Assembly: GCA_964637165.1 (NCBI GenBank)
Contig: CAZWVI010000008.1
Location: 1-64,000, forward strand
DNA from: CAZWVI01 sp964637165
Lineage (GTDB): Bacteria > Planctomycetota > UBA1135
Length of the DNA stretch: 64,000 bases
Direction: 5' to 3'
Positions 33,765 to 42,128 of the stretch are shown here, in pieces. The number at the start of each line of letters is the position of its first letter. The first letter of the stretch is position 1. Under the pieces are notes generated by a model. That model had not been told where the DNA came from. It searched no databases and was given only the letters and a program-made list of their open reading frames with translations. The translations under genes and the position numbers were made by a program.

Positions 33765-35807
33765 ATGCCAGATGGCACCCCCCGCCAATTCAAGGGTTAC
33801 ACCCTCTCACCTTTCCAGCAAAAGGCCGCCAACGCACTCGATGCGGGGCGCAATGTTCTAGTTGCCGCCCCAACCGGAGCGGGCAAGACTTTAGTTGCCG
33901 AATATGCAATCCACCGTGCCTTGGAGCGCGGCCAGCGGGCGATTTATACCGCGCCGATCAAAGCCCTCTCCAATCAAAAGTTTCGCGACTTTGTTGCAGA
34001 TCCAGAAATTGCAAGTGCTGGATTGATGACTGGCGACATCACCATTAACCAAGGTGCGCGAGTTTTGGTTATGACCACTGAAATTTTGCGCAACACTTTG
34101 GCGGAGGCACCCGAAGAATTGGCCGATGTCGGAGCAGTGGTTTTTGACGAAATTCACTACATGGATGACATTGAGCGCGGCTCGGTTTGGGAAGAGTCGC
34201 TAATTTTTCTTGGCGAGGACACTGAGATCGTCGGTTTATCGGCAACGATTGCCAACCTCGGCCAATTCGCTGAATGGTTGCGCCGAGTTCGCGAACGCGA
34301 CATTGATGTTGTTGAGGAACTGAAACGCCCGGTCCCGCTAAAGCATTATTTGTTTCACCCCAAAGCCGGCATCTTTGGCGCTTCACGCTTGAAAACTATT
34401 TCCAAACGTTTTCACGAACACCGCCGCGACAAGTCTTACAAACGCCGTAACGATCGCGCTTTACTCGACGACTTAATTGAGAACCAGCGCTTACCTCTTT
34501 TATACTTTTGTTTTTCACGAAAACTTTGTGAGCGCAAATCTTTTCAAGAGGCCAAACATCGCCGCCTCTTAACCAAGTCGGAAGCCAGCAAAGTTCTCGA
34601 TGTGTGGAATCAGTCGCGCGAAGAATTCGGCTTCGACGATGAACGCGGAACTCTCTACGACTTAAAATCAATGACCCTACGTGGGGTGGCATCACACCAC
34701 GCCGGCATGCTTCCGCTGCACAAAGAAATGGTTGAACGATTGTTCACCAAAGGGTTGTTAAAACTTTTATACACCACTGAAACTTTTGCAATGGGAATAA
34801 ACATGCCGGCGCGTGCGGTAATCTTCGATTCCCTAAAGAAGTTTGATGGAGTTGATTTTGATTACATGAAAACGCGCGACTACTTGCAAATGGCCGGGCG
34901 CGCTGGACGCTTAGGCATGGACGAGATGGGTTTAGTTTATTCGGTACTTGAATTTGATGATGTACTTGATGCGCCAGTCAATCGCATTCACAGTGGCAAA
35001 GTTGAACCAGTGATTTCACGTTTCAACTTAGATTACGCGACCCTGGTTCACCTGCATGGAACGGCTGGCAAAAAGGCCGCGCTAAGTGCTTGGGAAAAGT
35101 CATTTGCGGCCTTTCAAGCGCGCCAACACTCCAAGCAACGCGAAGAAAAAAATCGCAAACGCATGCGTCAGCTGATTAGTAAACGACAAACTTTTCTTGA
35201 GTCGCTTAGCTACATTGGCGGAGAACGTGAAATTAAATCTCGCGGGCATCTATGTCTAGGATTACATGGCTATGAAATTCAGCTTACTGAACTTTTGTTC
35301 GAGGGCATTCTCGACAAAGCCGACCCACCTAGCTTGTGCGGTTTGATTGCGGGAGTTATTCACGAAAGTCGCCGCCGCGAAGAATTTGACCGCAGAGCAC
35401 TACGCCCACTGCAAGGACTTCTTAAGGAAGCTACGCGGGCGATTAATTATGCCATCGAAATGGAGCAGGCGGCCGGCTTGCCGCCAAGCTTAAAAAACAT
35501 AGACCAAGGCATGGTGCCGGCGATTTACAAATACGCCCTCGGAGAAGAGTTTGAAGATGTCGGACGCTACACCAACGCCGCCCCCGGAGATTTCGTGAGA
35601 GTGGCGCGCATGGTGGTTCAATACTTACGCCACTTACACAAAGCTTGCCACAAAAACGGATTTGAAGAGCTTGCGGGGCGTTTTATGAAAGCCGCCGATT
35701 TAATCTATCGGGGTCCAGTTGACGTACGCGCAGAGCTGGGACTCAGCTCAGAGGCACCTGATGCTTTGGCAGACAAATTTGCCAACACGAACGAAGATTC
35801 AAAGTAA
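33765..35807 (+). CDS. Ski2/Mtr4-type DExH RNA helicase
   Basis: Superfamily 2 helicase of 680 residues close to the Ski2/Mtr4/HelY group that feeds RNA to degradation machines in eukaryotes. Motif I is APTGAGKT (about residues 34-41), Ia IYTAPIKALSNQKF, motif II FDEIHYMDDIERGSVWEE, III LSATIAN, and VI MAGRAGRLGMDEMG. The DEIHYMxDxERGxxWEE string is specific to the Ski2 branch. The C-terminus keeps a helical region with ELLFEGILDKADPPSLCGLIAG, like the DSHCT domain, but has no arch insertion. A basic KQREEKNRKRMRQL helix lies near residue 460. Confidence 0.9.
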   Translation: MPDGTPRQFKGYTLSPFQQKAANALDAGRNVLVAAPTGAGKTLVAEYAIHRALERGQRAIYTAPIKALSNQKFRDFVADPEIASAGLMTGDITINQGARVLVMTTEILRNTLAEAPEELADVGAVVFDEIHYMDDIERGSVWEESLIFLGEDTEIVGLSATIANLGQFAEWLRRVRERDIDVVEELKRPVPLKHYLFHPKAGIFGASRLKTISKRFHEHRRDKSYKRRNDRALLDDLIENQRLPLLYFCFSRKLCERKSFQEAKHRRLLTKSEASKVLDVWNQSREEFGFDDERGTLYDLKSMTLRGVASHHAGMLPLHKEMVERLFTKGLLKLLYTTETFAMGINMPARAVIFDSLKKFDGVDFDYMKTRDYLQMAGRAGRLGMDEMGLVYSVLEFDDVLDAPVNRIHSGKVEPVISRFNLDYATLVHLHGTAGKKAALSAWEKSFAAFQARQHSKQREEKNRKRMRQLISKRQTFLESLSYIGGEREIKSRGHLCLGLHGYEIQLTELLFEGILDKADPPSLCGLIAGVIHESRRREEFDRRALRPLQGLLKEATRAINYAIEMEQAAGLPPSLKNIDQGMVPAIYKYALGEEFEDVGRYTNAAPGDFVRVARMVVQYLRHLHKACHKNGFEELAGRFMKAADLIYRGPVDVRAELGLSSEAPDALADKFANTNEDSK

Positions 35808-35810
35808 GGA

Positions 35811-35850
35811 TAGAATCCCCCCCTTAAGCCTTGGAGTCATCCAAGCTTAA
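35811..35850 (+). promoter_or_regulatory. Putative promoter/leader with C-run and strong hairpin before the selenoprotein gene
   Basis: TAGAAT (35811-35816) is followed by seven Cs (35817-35823) and a strong hairpin: TTAAGC-C-TTGGA (35824-35835), loop GTCA, and TCCAAGCTTAA (35840-35850). That is 11 pairs with a single bulged C. The ATG at 35870 is 19 nt further on. No U-tract follows, so it is not a classic terminator for the helicase gene; a 5' leader element of the next mRNA is more likely. Confidence 0.4.
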
Positions 35851-35869
35851 TAACCACACTCAAAAAAAC

Positions 35870-37045
35870 ATGATTACTGCAGCACTACTAATCGCGGCCC
35901 CGCTCCTCCAAGAGCCGGTCCCGGAACTTAGCCCCGCCCAGAAGTACTTCGCCGTAATCGAGGCGAAACTGGACAAGGCTCCCGCTCTACACCTGACCGC
36001 CACGGCTGACATGTCGATGGCGATGGGTGAAGAGTTAATGCCAATGGGCACTCTCAATTTCGACATACACTTCGCCCGCCCATTAAATGGCTGGGGTGAA
36101 GTTTCTGGAGAAATTAATTTCATGGGAATGCAAGAAGAAAGATCTCAAGGACTTTTACTCGATGGTAAAAAGATTTGGGCGGCCGACCACAAGCAACAAT
36201 CCTTAATGGAAATCGGCAGTGATCTTGCTGAACTTGGCCAAGATATGCCAGGACTTGATTTTGCTGCGTGGTGGATGGGCCAAAAACCTAGTGCCGATTC
36301 GCTGTCATTAATTAGCGATGAGAAAGAACACCCAGGTCTAACTGGTTTACAAATTGATGACTTTGAAATGACCACGGTCACCTGGTTCAACGAGAAGGGA
36401 ATCCCGCAAAGTTCTGAAGTCACGCCTAATGAAGGTGGCATGACCCCTTCATTTAGCGTTACTTACAATTCAGTTGAATTACCAGCGAAGATAAAACTCG
36501 AGGAATACAAAGTTGAAATGCCCGAAGATTACACCGTAATCACTATAGAAGAGATGATGGCTGAAACGGGCTACACCGATGGCATGGATGAAGATAGCCT
36601 GGAGGACAGTTTGCTAAGTGTTGGCGCTGATGCTCCCGATGTAACATTCATTGGCATGGACGACGTTGAAGTAAAACTTTCCGCTTACCGCGGCAAGACT
36701 GTGTTATTGAACTTTTGGTTTTACCACTGAGGTGGTTGTCGTGACGAGATGCCCAATCTCGATAGCTTCTGGTCAGAAGTTAATGAATCACGGGACGATG
36801 TCGTTGTACTTTGCGTAAACATTGGTGACAGCAAAGATGTAATTACTGACTGGTGGAAGAAGGAGAAATTCTCTCTTACCGCCATGCGCCAAAATGACGA
36901 CGCAGTTTCCGCAGCCTTCAATGTTGAATTGTACCCAACTAACTACGTTGTGGGACCGGACGGCAAAGTGCTTTACCGTAAAGTCGGCTACGAGGAAGGT
37001 GAAATTCGCGCAATTATCAACGAAGATAAAAGCGAGGACTTTTAA
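35870..37045 (+). CDS. Putative selenoprotein: LolA-like domain plus TlpA/thioredoxin-fold domain with UGGC active site
   Basis: The frame runs from ATG 35870 (signal-like MITAALLIAAPLLQ) to the stop at 37045 with one internal TGA at 36728-36730, codon 287 of 391. Around it the translation is LLNFWFYH-U-GGCRDEMPNL, which matches TlpA/AhpC-type proteins where the site reads FWATWCGPCRxEMPNL. The TGA thus replaces the first Cys of CxxC. The same frame continues for 104 residues with conserved thioredoxin-fold features: VVVLCVNIGD, the cis-Pro loop YPTNYVVGPDGKVLYRKVG and the final helix. Residues about 20-245 resemble a LolA/DUF2092-like domain. A SECIS-like hairpin lies just downstream of the TGA. 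Selenocysteine insertion is inferred. The alternative is a nonsense mutation or sequencing error. SelA, SelB, SelC and SelD are not in this window. Confidence 0.75.
36745..36761 (+). promoter_or_regulatory. Candidate bacterial SECIS hairpin
   Basis: CGAGAT (36745-36750) pairs perfectly with ATCTCG (36756-36761) around the loop GCCCA. The apical loop begins 20 nt after the TGA and its first base is G. Bacterial SECIS elements lie within the coding region immediately after UGA, with the apical loop about 16-37 nt away and a G among the first loop bases; this hairpin meets both conditions. Two further pairs (G-U, U-A) are possible below an A-A mismatch. A second small inverted repeat, ACCAC/GGTGG, flanks the TGA itself. 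Confidence 0.55.
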
Positions 37046-37048
37046 GTA

Positions 37049-37855
37049 ATGCTGGTGGCGGCTGTTGTCTTGAGTTTGGTGTTTCAAGCACCCGACACTA
37101 AGCCGGCAGCCGCCACTTCTAACGCACCCGCCCCTATCCAAATTCCCAGCGAGGCTTGGGATAAATTAATGAGTCGTTATGCTCAGGCGAATGTGCTGGA
37201 AGCACGCATTGTTTTAAAGAGTTTTCTGCCGGATAAAGAGCTCAAACAAAAACGTTTAGTTCAAACTACCATTGTTAATATTTCGGCCGCGCAGAAAAAC
37301 TATGGGCAAATTCAGATGCGCAGTAAGTTCTCCATGCATCAAGATGGTCACTGGGTAGATCACGAATCTTCCGTAGGACTTATCGGCGACGGCAACAATG
37401 TTTACTTCTTCGATGGCTTAGCGAAAAACATTTGGGAAACTGGCAAGAGCTGGCAAGAACAGGTGGGTTCCCTCCCAGACTTACAAACGATAAAAGCTTG
37501 GGCCGACATTGAGACCCTCGACTCCGAGAAAATCCGTTGGGCGACAGACTTAACCCGTGGCAGATGGCGCGGACTTAGTTTTGACAAACCCTACTACCGC
37601 CACGTTTATTGGCTGGACCATCAACAAAAGCTGCGGATGTCAGAAATGATTCCAATTGGTCTAGCGGCGGACAGTTTACCTCACTTAATTGTCGAATATG
37701 TTTGGACTGACTTAAAACAAGTTGAATCCGCAACACTTAAAAGTTATTCAGCTAAACTGCCTAAAGAATATCAGTTATTAGAAACTCCCGGAACACCTAT
37801 ATCACGCGCGCTTAAACCAGCGCCTAACCCAAAGACGACTCCGCCTAAGGAGTAA
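37049..37855 (+). CDS. Secreted LolA-like companion of the selenoprotein
   Basis: A 268-residue exported protein (short signal MLVAAVVLSLVFQAP, then Pro/Ala-rich). The body, with repeated beta-strand segments and an extended QTTIVNISAAQKNYGQIQMRSKF-like pattern, resembles the LolA/DUF2092 fold and the N-terminal half of the preceding selenoprotein, although clear motifs are few. The C-terminus is Pro/Lys-rich. It starts 3 nt after the selenoprotein stop, so the two are almost certainly co-expressed. Lipoprotein or lipid carriage is only a fold-based guess. Confidence 0.6.
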   Translation: MLVAAVVLSLVFQAPDTKPAAATSNAPAPIQIPSEAWDKLMSRYAQANVLEARIVLKSFLPDKELKQKRLVQTTIVNISAAQKNYGQIQMRSKFSMHQDGHWVDHESSVGLIGDGNNVYFFDGLAKNIWETGKSWQEQVGSLPDLQTIKAWADIETLDSEKIRWATDLTRGRWRGLSFDKPYYRHVYWLDHQQKLRMSEMIPIGLAADSLPHLIVEYVWTDLKQVESATLKSYSAKLPKEYQLLETPGTPISRALKPAPNPKTTPPKE

Positions 37856-37885
37856 TTTGCAGCAAAGCCAGAAGGCCTCGCCCAA

Positions 37886-38374
37886 TCAGCTTCTACACGA
37901 CCTGGCTACCGCAGCGCGAATCACCTGTTCCTGCTTAGCATAGGCGGTACATAGGCGCTTAGGGTCCGGATAGTAACCAACTCGAAACAAATCGAGGCGG
38001 TCTGCATCCCAACAAATCTGCACCTCCAGAGGTGCTTCAGTAAACCCATCACTGTGATGTCGACAAGCAAAGGTAAGCAAGTCAAATTCTTCATTGCTCA
38101 TCGGCAACAAGTCCAATGCGCGTAATTTTAATGCGAACTCGGCCGCGTCAGGCCCGTGTTGATAATCGACATCATCATTAGTTCTGCAGCTATCGTGCAC
38201 AAATGCAAAGTATGACGGAACGAGTGGGTTTGCACCCTCAGCATTAGCGATACGAATTCCATTGGCATAAACTCGTCCCCAATGTCGCGGCCCATGCAAC
38301 CCATTCAAGTCCAGCACAAAATGTTGGCGGCAGTAATCCAACAATGGTCGCAAAGCAGGAATTCTATTGGCCAT
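37886..38374 (-). CDS. Small HD-domain phosphohydrolase-like protein
   Basis: The 162-residue product shows an HD-superfamily pattern: LHGPRHWGRVYANGI supplies the first His, FVHDSCRTNDDVDYQHG the HD pair, and ACRHHSDG plus CWDADRLDLFRVG the later His and Asp. This arrangement is found in small HD proteins of unknown substrate. The start is set at ATG 38374 because GGAGG lies at 38379-38383, 4 nt upstream of the ATG; an in-frame earlier start at 38398 lacks this. It overlaps the end of the gamma-glutamylcyclotransferase-like gene by 11 bp. Confidence 0.8.
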   Translation of the reverse strand: MANRIPALRPLLDYCRQHFVLDLNGLHGPRHWGRVYANGIRIANAEGANPLVPSYFAFVHDSCRTNDDVDYQHGPDAAEFALKLRALDLLPMSNEEFDLLTFACRHHSDGFTEAPLEVQICWDADRLDLFRVGYYPDPKRLCTAYAKQEQVIRAAVARSCRS

Positions 38375-39218
38375 GAGACCTCCAATCACCGCCAACAATC
38401 AATTCGTCTAGCTGTCCCTGGAAACTATAACTCCAAGACAAAGTCGAATTCTCCACATCTTTGACTAGGACGCGGTCGTACAAATTATCGCAACTTAAGT
38501 GCCCGCAGAAGCCTTCGACGACATCACAATGCGCCAATACCATTTCAATGTCTTTGCAATCCAACACTTCGCCCTTTATTTCTTCAAGCTGGTTAAATTT
38601 CGCGCCAGGATAGCTGCCACAGTCAAAGAGTTGGCCAGCAACTTTTTCGCAAGTTAACTTTGCCGAGGGTTCAAGGGTGCGCAATGCATGGTGGCGCAAT
38701 TGGCCACTCATTAATGTTCCGTAAATAAACAGTCGAGAAATTTCACAACAAACTTTTCCTTGCGCACAATCATTTAACCAAGAATTATCCAAACCGTGCT
38801 CGACTAATCCTTGTCTCACAACTTCAAGGTAATCATTACTTGGCTCAACAAACCCCTGTGGGCTAATCGCGGTTGGATTAACTAAATGAGTATTAGCTAG
38901 GTGTAAGTCCCCTGCCGAATCTTGCACCACCACTTGGGCTCTTTGACAACAGTTTGGGGCTCCCTCTTTACGGTCAATCAACGCTAATTGGGCTTCGTCT
39001 ACCTCCCATAGGACGCACGGACTGGCTGCGCCCACACTGGGCACTAAATCAAGGGCGCCACCATTTCGTCCCTTAGAAAAATAATGGAAAATTGGGGCGT
39101 AATCCAAAACTAAACCGGTGCCAACCTTTTGTGACAACGGGTTTTCACAAGCACGCTCAGAGCACCAGCGAGCCATGTCGACACCACAACTATTTGAGCC
39201 AAAGGAAAGGTATAGCAT
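38364..39218 (-). CDS. Tandem gamma-glutamylcyclotransferase-like protein
   Basis: A 284-residue fusion of two GGCT/AIG2-like units. The first (about residues 1-155) begins LYLSFGSNSCGVDMARWC, the (Y/F)GSN...M motif of one GGCT subfamily, and keeps acidic residues around EVDEAQLALIDRKEG. The second (about 160-280) begins LFIYGTLMSGQLRHHAL, with GQLFDCGSYPGAKF and a KGEVLDC...DVVEGF region. Both keep the substrate-binding GS/GT turn. The protein is Cys-rich, with about 17 Cys. Such enzymes cyclise gamma-glutamyl amides; the real substrate is unknown. A small gene of unknown function lies 10 nt upstream. Confidence 0.78.
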   Translation of the reverse strand: MLYLSFGSNSCGVDMARWCSERACENPLSQKVGTGLVLDYAPIFHYFSKGRNGGALDLVPSVGAASPCVLWEVDEAQLALIDRKEGAPNCCQRAQVVVQDSAGDLHLANTHLVNPTAISPQGFVEPSNDYLEVVRQGLVEHGLDNSWLNDCAQGKVCCEISRLFIYGTLMSGQLRHHALRTLEPSAKLTCEKVAGQLFDCGSYPGAKFNQLEEIKGEVLDCKDIEMVLAHCDVVEGFCGHLSCDNLYDRVLVKDVENSTLSWSYSFQGQLDELIVGGDWRSHGQ

Positions 39219-39228
39219 TGGGGTGATT

Positions 39229-39621
39229 TTACTTCATTTTGACCAACTCCCCTTCTAAAACTGTAATCCCCAAGCGTTTAGCAAAAACGGCACACTCCCC
39301 AAGAGGTCGCTTTAGCCCTGTGACCACCACCAAATCAACATCACCGGCAATAGCAAGTTCAGCTAGATCCTTGCGCACGCGCGCCCCAATCGCAACCGGC
39401 ATTCCGGTGTAGACGCGAATATCTTTGCTTTGCGACCCGGCCAGTTCGGGTCGCTGGCATAAGTCGGAATAAAAATCGGCCACATCGGCGACCCGTGGGG
39501 TTTCTTGATCCTGGCAAGCAATCATGACGGCGAATCCAACTTCCTGTGCGATGTTTTCCACATAATAAAGACGGAACTGGCCGCGTCTGATTACAGCTTT
39601 TCTTTGCAATCGAATCCGCAA
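39229..39621 (-). CDS. Small protein of unknown function
   Basis: I do not recognise this 130-residue protein. It has no signal peptide or membrane helix and looks like a small alpha/beta fold, with hydrophobic strands FAVMIAC, VDLVVVTG and ITVLEGE. A segment DLVVVTGLKRPLGECAVFAKRLGI near the C-terminus suggests a nucleotide- or DNA-related Rossmann-like layer, but no catalytic motif is clear. It sits 10 nt upstream of the GGCT-like gene in the same orientation. The 5' end overlaps the promoter proposed for the divergent MscS gene, so the true start might be further in. Confidence 0.55.
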   Translation of the reverse strand: MRIRLQRKAVIRRGQFRLYYVENIAQEVGFAVMIACQDQETPRVADVADFYSDLCQRPELAGSQSKDIRVYTGMPVAIGARVRKDLAELAIAGDVDLVVVTGLKRPLGECAVFAKRLGITVLEGELVKMK

Positions 39622-39633
39622 GCGAAGTTATTC
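39604..39633 (+). promoter_or_regulatory. Candidate leaderless promoter of the MscS gene
   Basis: TTGCAA (39604-39609), an 18-bp spacer, TTATTC (39628-39633) and 7 nt before the ATG at 39641. The expected transcription start coincides with the A of ATG, and no Shine-Dalgarno sequence is present. Confidence 0.5.
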
Positions 39634-39640
39634 TTTTTTC

Positions 39641-40864
39641 ATGCTTAATCTACTTAGTACTGCAACCTTGGTTTTGGCCTCCTTTCAGGGCGGTGATGAC
39701 CTTGTCACCCAAGGTGCAAGCGCCGACTTGCCAGACTGGCTTCCGCACGCTGAACGCGGCGAGGCTTTATATCTGCAAAGTGCCATCATCGAGAGCAATT
39801 CTCAATTGGCTAAATTTGAAGATGGGCTGTTGTATATGGAGAAAGAAATCGCGCTGAAAAGAGCCGCGCAAGAAAATTTCTCGGCTCTCGCTGGATCCGT
39901 CAAAGCAGCCGAGTCAAACATCGCGCGTGAACAAAAAGTTCTACTCGAAAATGAAGCGCGCCTTAATGCATTAACTTCGATTTTAAGTATTGGCAACCTC
40001 TGGCTGTGGACTCAATATCACGGTCCGCCGGTGATCGGCATATTGCTAATGTTGATAGTTGGGCTGCAGTTGGCAAAATTTGCCGGCCACGCCATTTTGA
40101 AACGTGCCAATAAAGACGATGCGCACGGCGATGCTGAGGAACGCATTCAACGAGCCAGGACCTTAGTTCTAGTTTTTCAAAAGGCCGCCAACATCACTCT
40201 TTGGTCAGTTTGTTTAATTGCCATCCTGGGTGAACTCGGCGTCAATACTACCGCGCTCGCCGCGACTTTGGGTTTGTTGGGAATCGCTGTTTCCCTCGGC
40301 TCCCAAGGCTTAGTCAAAGACTTTGTTTCAGGATTCTTCATGTTGCTGGAAAATCAATTGGCAATCGGCGATGTGATTTCAATTAATGGCAGCATTTCAG
40401 GAACTGTTGAAAATTTCGGAATGCGGGTTACGGTTTTACGAGATGGCTCGGGCGCGCTTCATTTCATACCCAATGGCAGTATTTCCCGAGTCAGCAATCT
40501 AACCCATGGATACTCTAAGGCGGTATTCACCATTGGTGCAGGCTATCGCGAAGACCCCGATGAAGTGATTGAACTAATTGAAACGGTGCTCGCCAAATTC
40601 GCCGCGGAAGAACAATGGAAAGCCTTAATCCTAGATGATCCGGCGGTGCTGGGAGTTGATTCACTGGACGAGTCGGAAGTAAGTTTCAAAATTTCGATTA
40701 AGGTTGCTCCTGGCAAACAATGGGGCATTCGCCGCGAACTACTTAAGCGTTTAAAGATTGCCTTCGACTTAAACAACATTGAAATCCCCTTTCCGCAACG
40801 TGTCCACTACGCCGAAGCAGAACAGCCGGTGCCAAAAACTATTCAGCGACGGAAAAACGACTAA
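39641..40864 (+). CDS. MscS-family mechanosensitive channel with N-terminal coiled coil
   Basis: Tension-gated channel for osmotic protection. The 407-residue protein has a signal-like start, a charged helical region predicted to coil (about residues 35-110), two or three membrane helices, and the MscS pore helix region LAATLGLLGIAVSLGSQGLVKDFVSGFFMLLENQLAIGDVI (in pieces), followed by the beta domain GTVENFGMRVTVLRDGSGALHFIPNGSIS. The C-terminal alpha/beta domain is complete. Its last 26 bp overlap the convergent RTX-repeat gene. Confidence 0.9.
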   Translation: MLNLLSTATLVLASFQGGDDLVTQGASADLPDWLPHAERGEALYLQSAIIESNSQLAKFEDGLLYMEKEIALKRAAQENFSALAGSVKAAESNIAREQKVLLENEARLNALTSILSIGNLWLWTQYHGPPVIGILLMLIVGLQLAKFAGHAILKRANKDDAHGDAEERIQRARTLVLVFQKAANITLWSVCLIAILGELGVNTTALAATLGLLGIAVSLGSQGLVKDFVSGFFMLLENQLAIGDVISINGSISGTVENFGMRVTVLRDGSGALHFIPNGSISRVSNLTHGYSKAVFTIGAGYREDPDEVIELIETVLAKFAAEEQWKALILDDPAVLGVDSLDESEVSFKISIKVAPGKQWGIRRELLKRLKIAFDLNNIEIPFPQRVHYAEAEQPVPKTIQRRKND

Positions 40865-42128
40865 GTTCAACTAGCTGGTCAGCAAAGCGCAGGCTTTCTA
40901 TGTTGGACAAAGTGTCCACTCCGTCACGACCGCTGTGCAAATCAATTACTGTGAGCTGAGCATTAGTGCGCAGAATTTTATACTCTGAAAATTTTCCTGC
41001 GAAATTCGCTTGGTCATGGCCGGCACCGCCATTTAGGACATCGTTACCCGCGCCACCCGTCAATTGATTATCTCCAGCGTTGCCGTGCAAGTTGTTTGGC
41101 CAATCATTTGCAATTATTGAACTTGGCAAGTCGCCACTTAAACTCACGTTTAATAAATGTTGTGAGCTTTTGGTGTAACGCAGATCGGCTTCAACACACA
41201 TAAAAAAAGTGCCCACGAAGTCGCTTGGCAAAACCACCTCATAGTTCAAATATGGCGGAAAGAAATCTTCAATCAACTGGTAGCCGAGCGGATCAAGTTT
41301 GAGTAATTTCTCACGGCTGTTGGCCGCATATGCGCCAAAATGGGAAGCCCCCACGGGCAGCATGCCGTCTTCAATGGGCACCCCCTCGTAACGCAATGGA
41401 CGCTCCGCCCACAAATCTAAGTAGTTGTCATAGATTGCAGCGATGTACTCATTGCGATGGTTTTCAGGTTCATCAGCGGGCCATGCAGTCCAAATGCCAC
41501 GCTCGGCGGCGGCCAGATTCGCTTGATGAATCAATTCGTCATATTTGGGAATAACTGGACGAATACCATAGTCATGCACGAAATGGAGTATTTCCTCAAA
41601 GGCGGCATCACGGGTGTCGTGGGCTAAATAATCGCGTTCCCCTTCGACCGGACATTCATTGGCGCGTAAATCCTGGCAGCCAAGTTCGAGGTCCCCGAAT
41701 GAACCGCGGAAGGCGCGCTCGAGGCTGGGTTCGTCGTTGAACAAGACTAAGCATGCACGGCGTTTGGTCATTGCATTTGCGATTTGCGCTTTGTTACTTC
41801 CGAAGCGCGAACCGGGGTAGTCGGTCAAAATATGTTCCAGCACCTTGCGCGCCCGAACGATTTGTGCATCGCTCCATTGGTCTTGAGCAAGAATATGAAT
41901 CGGCTGGCCATTGGGAGCAACTAGCTTGGTATATTTCACAAACCAACGACGAATTTTTCGGTCGGCAGTCTCGGGGATTATGACAATTCCGTTTGTCGAT
42001 TCGGATGTATCAATTATCCCAATTGGCCCAGGGCCTTTAAGCAACTCTGGAACCCACCCAGTTTGGGCCGACAAACAATTACCAAGCGCCAGCACCAACA
42101 ACAGCAAACTGAACTGGTTACTCTTCAT
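40839..42128 (-). CDS. Secreted protein with C-terminal RTX calcium-binding repeats
   Basis: A 429-residue exported protein (signal peptide to about residue 22, LALGNCLSA). Residues about 350-385 contain hemolysin-type nonapeptide repeats: GNAGDNQLTGGAGNDVLNGGAGHD, which bind Ca2+ in a parallel beta-roll. After them comes FAGKFSEYKI...IESLRFAD, the segment that usually follows RTX repeats. The larger N-terminal part (about 30-345) is rich in His, Trp and Glu and contains EEILHFVHDYG; it is not recognised, although EEILHFVHD hints at a helical metal site. Start overlaps the MAPEG stop by one base. Confidence 0.72.
   Translation of the reverse strand: MKSNQFSLLLLVLALGNCLSAQTGWVPELLKGPGPIGIIDTSESTNGIVIIPETADRKIRRWFVKYTKLVAPNGQPIHILAQDQWSDAQIVRARKVLEHILTDYPGSRFGSNKAQIANAMTKRRACLVLFNDEPSLERAFRGSFGDLELGCQDLRANECPVEGERDYLAHDTRDAAFEEILHFVHDYGIRPVIPKYDELIHQANLAAAERGIWTAWPADEPENHRNEYIAAIYDNYLDLWAERPLRYEGVPIEDGMLPVGASHFGAYAANSREKLLKLDPLGYQLIEDFFPPYLNYEVVLPSDFVGTFFMCVEADLRYTKSSQHLLNVSLSGDLPSSIIANDWPNNLHGNAGDNQLTGGAGNDVLNGGAGHDQANFAGKFSEYKILRTNAQLTVIDLHSGRDGVDTLSNIESLRFADQLVELSRFSVAE

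Noticed and set aside
36728..36730. TGA read as an ordinary stop, making two genes or a pseudogene
   Set aside because: The TGA sits exactly on the first active-site Cys codon, the downstream frame is intact with conserved fold features, and a SECIS-like hairpin follows. A pseudogene remains possible but fits less well.
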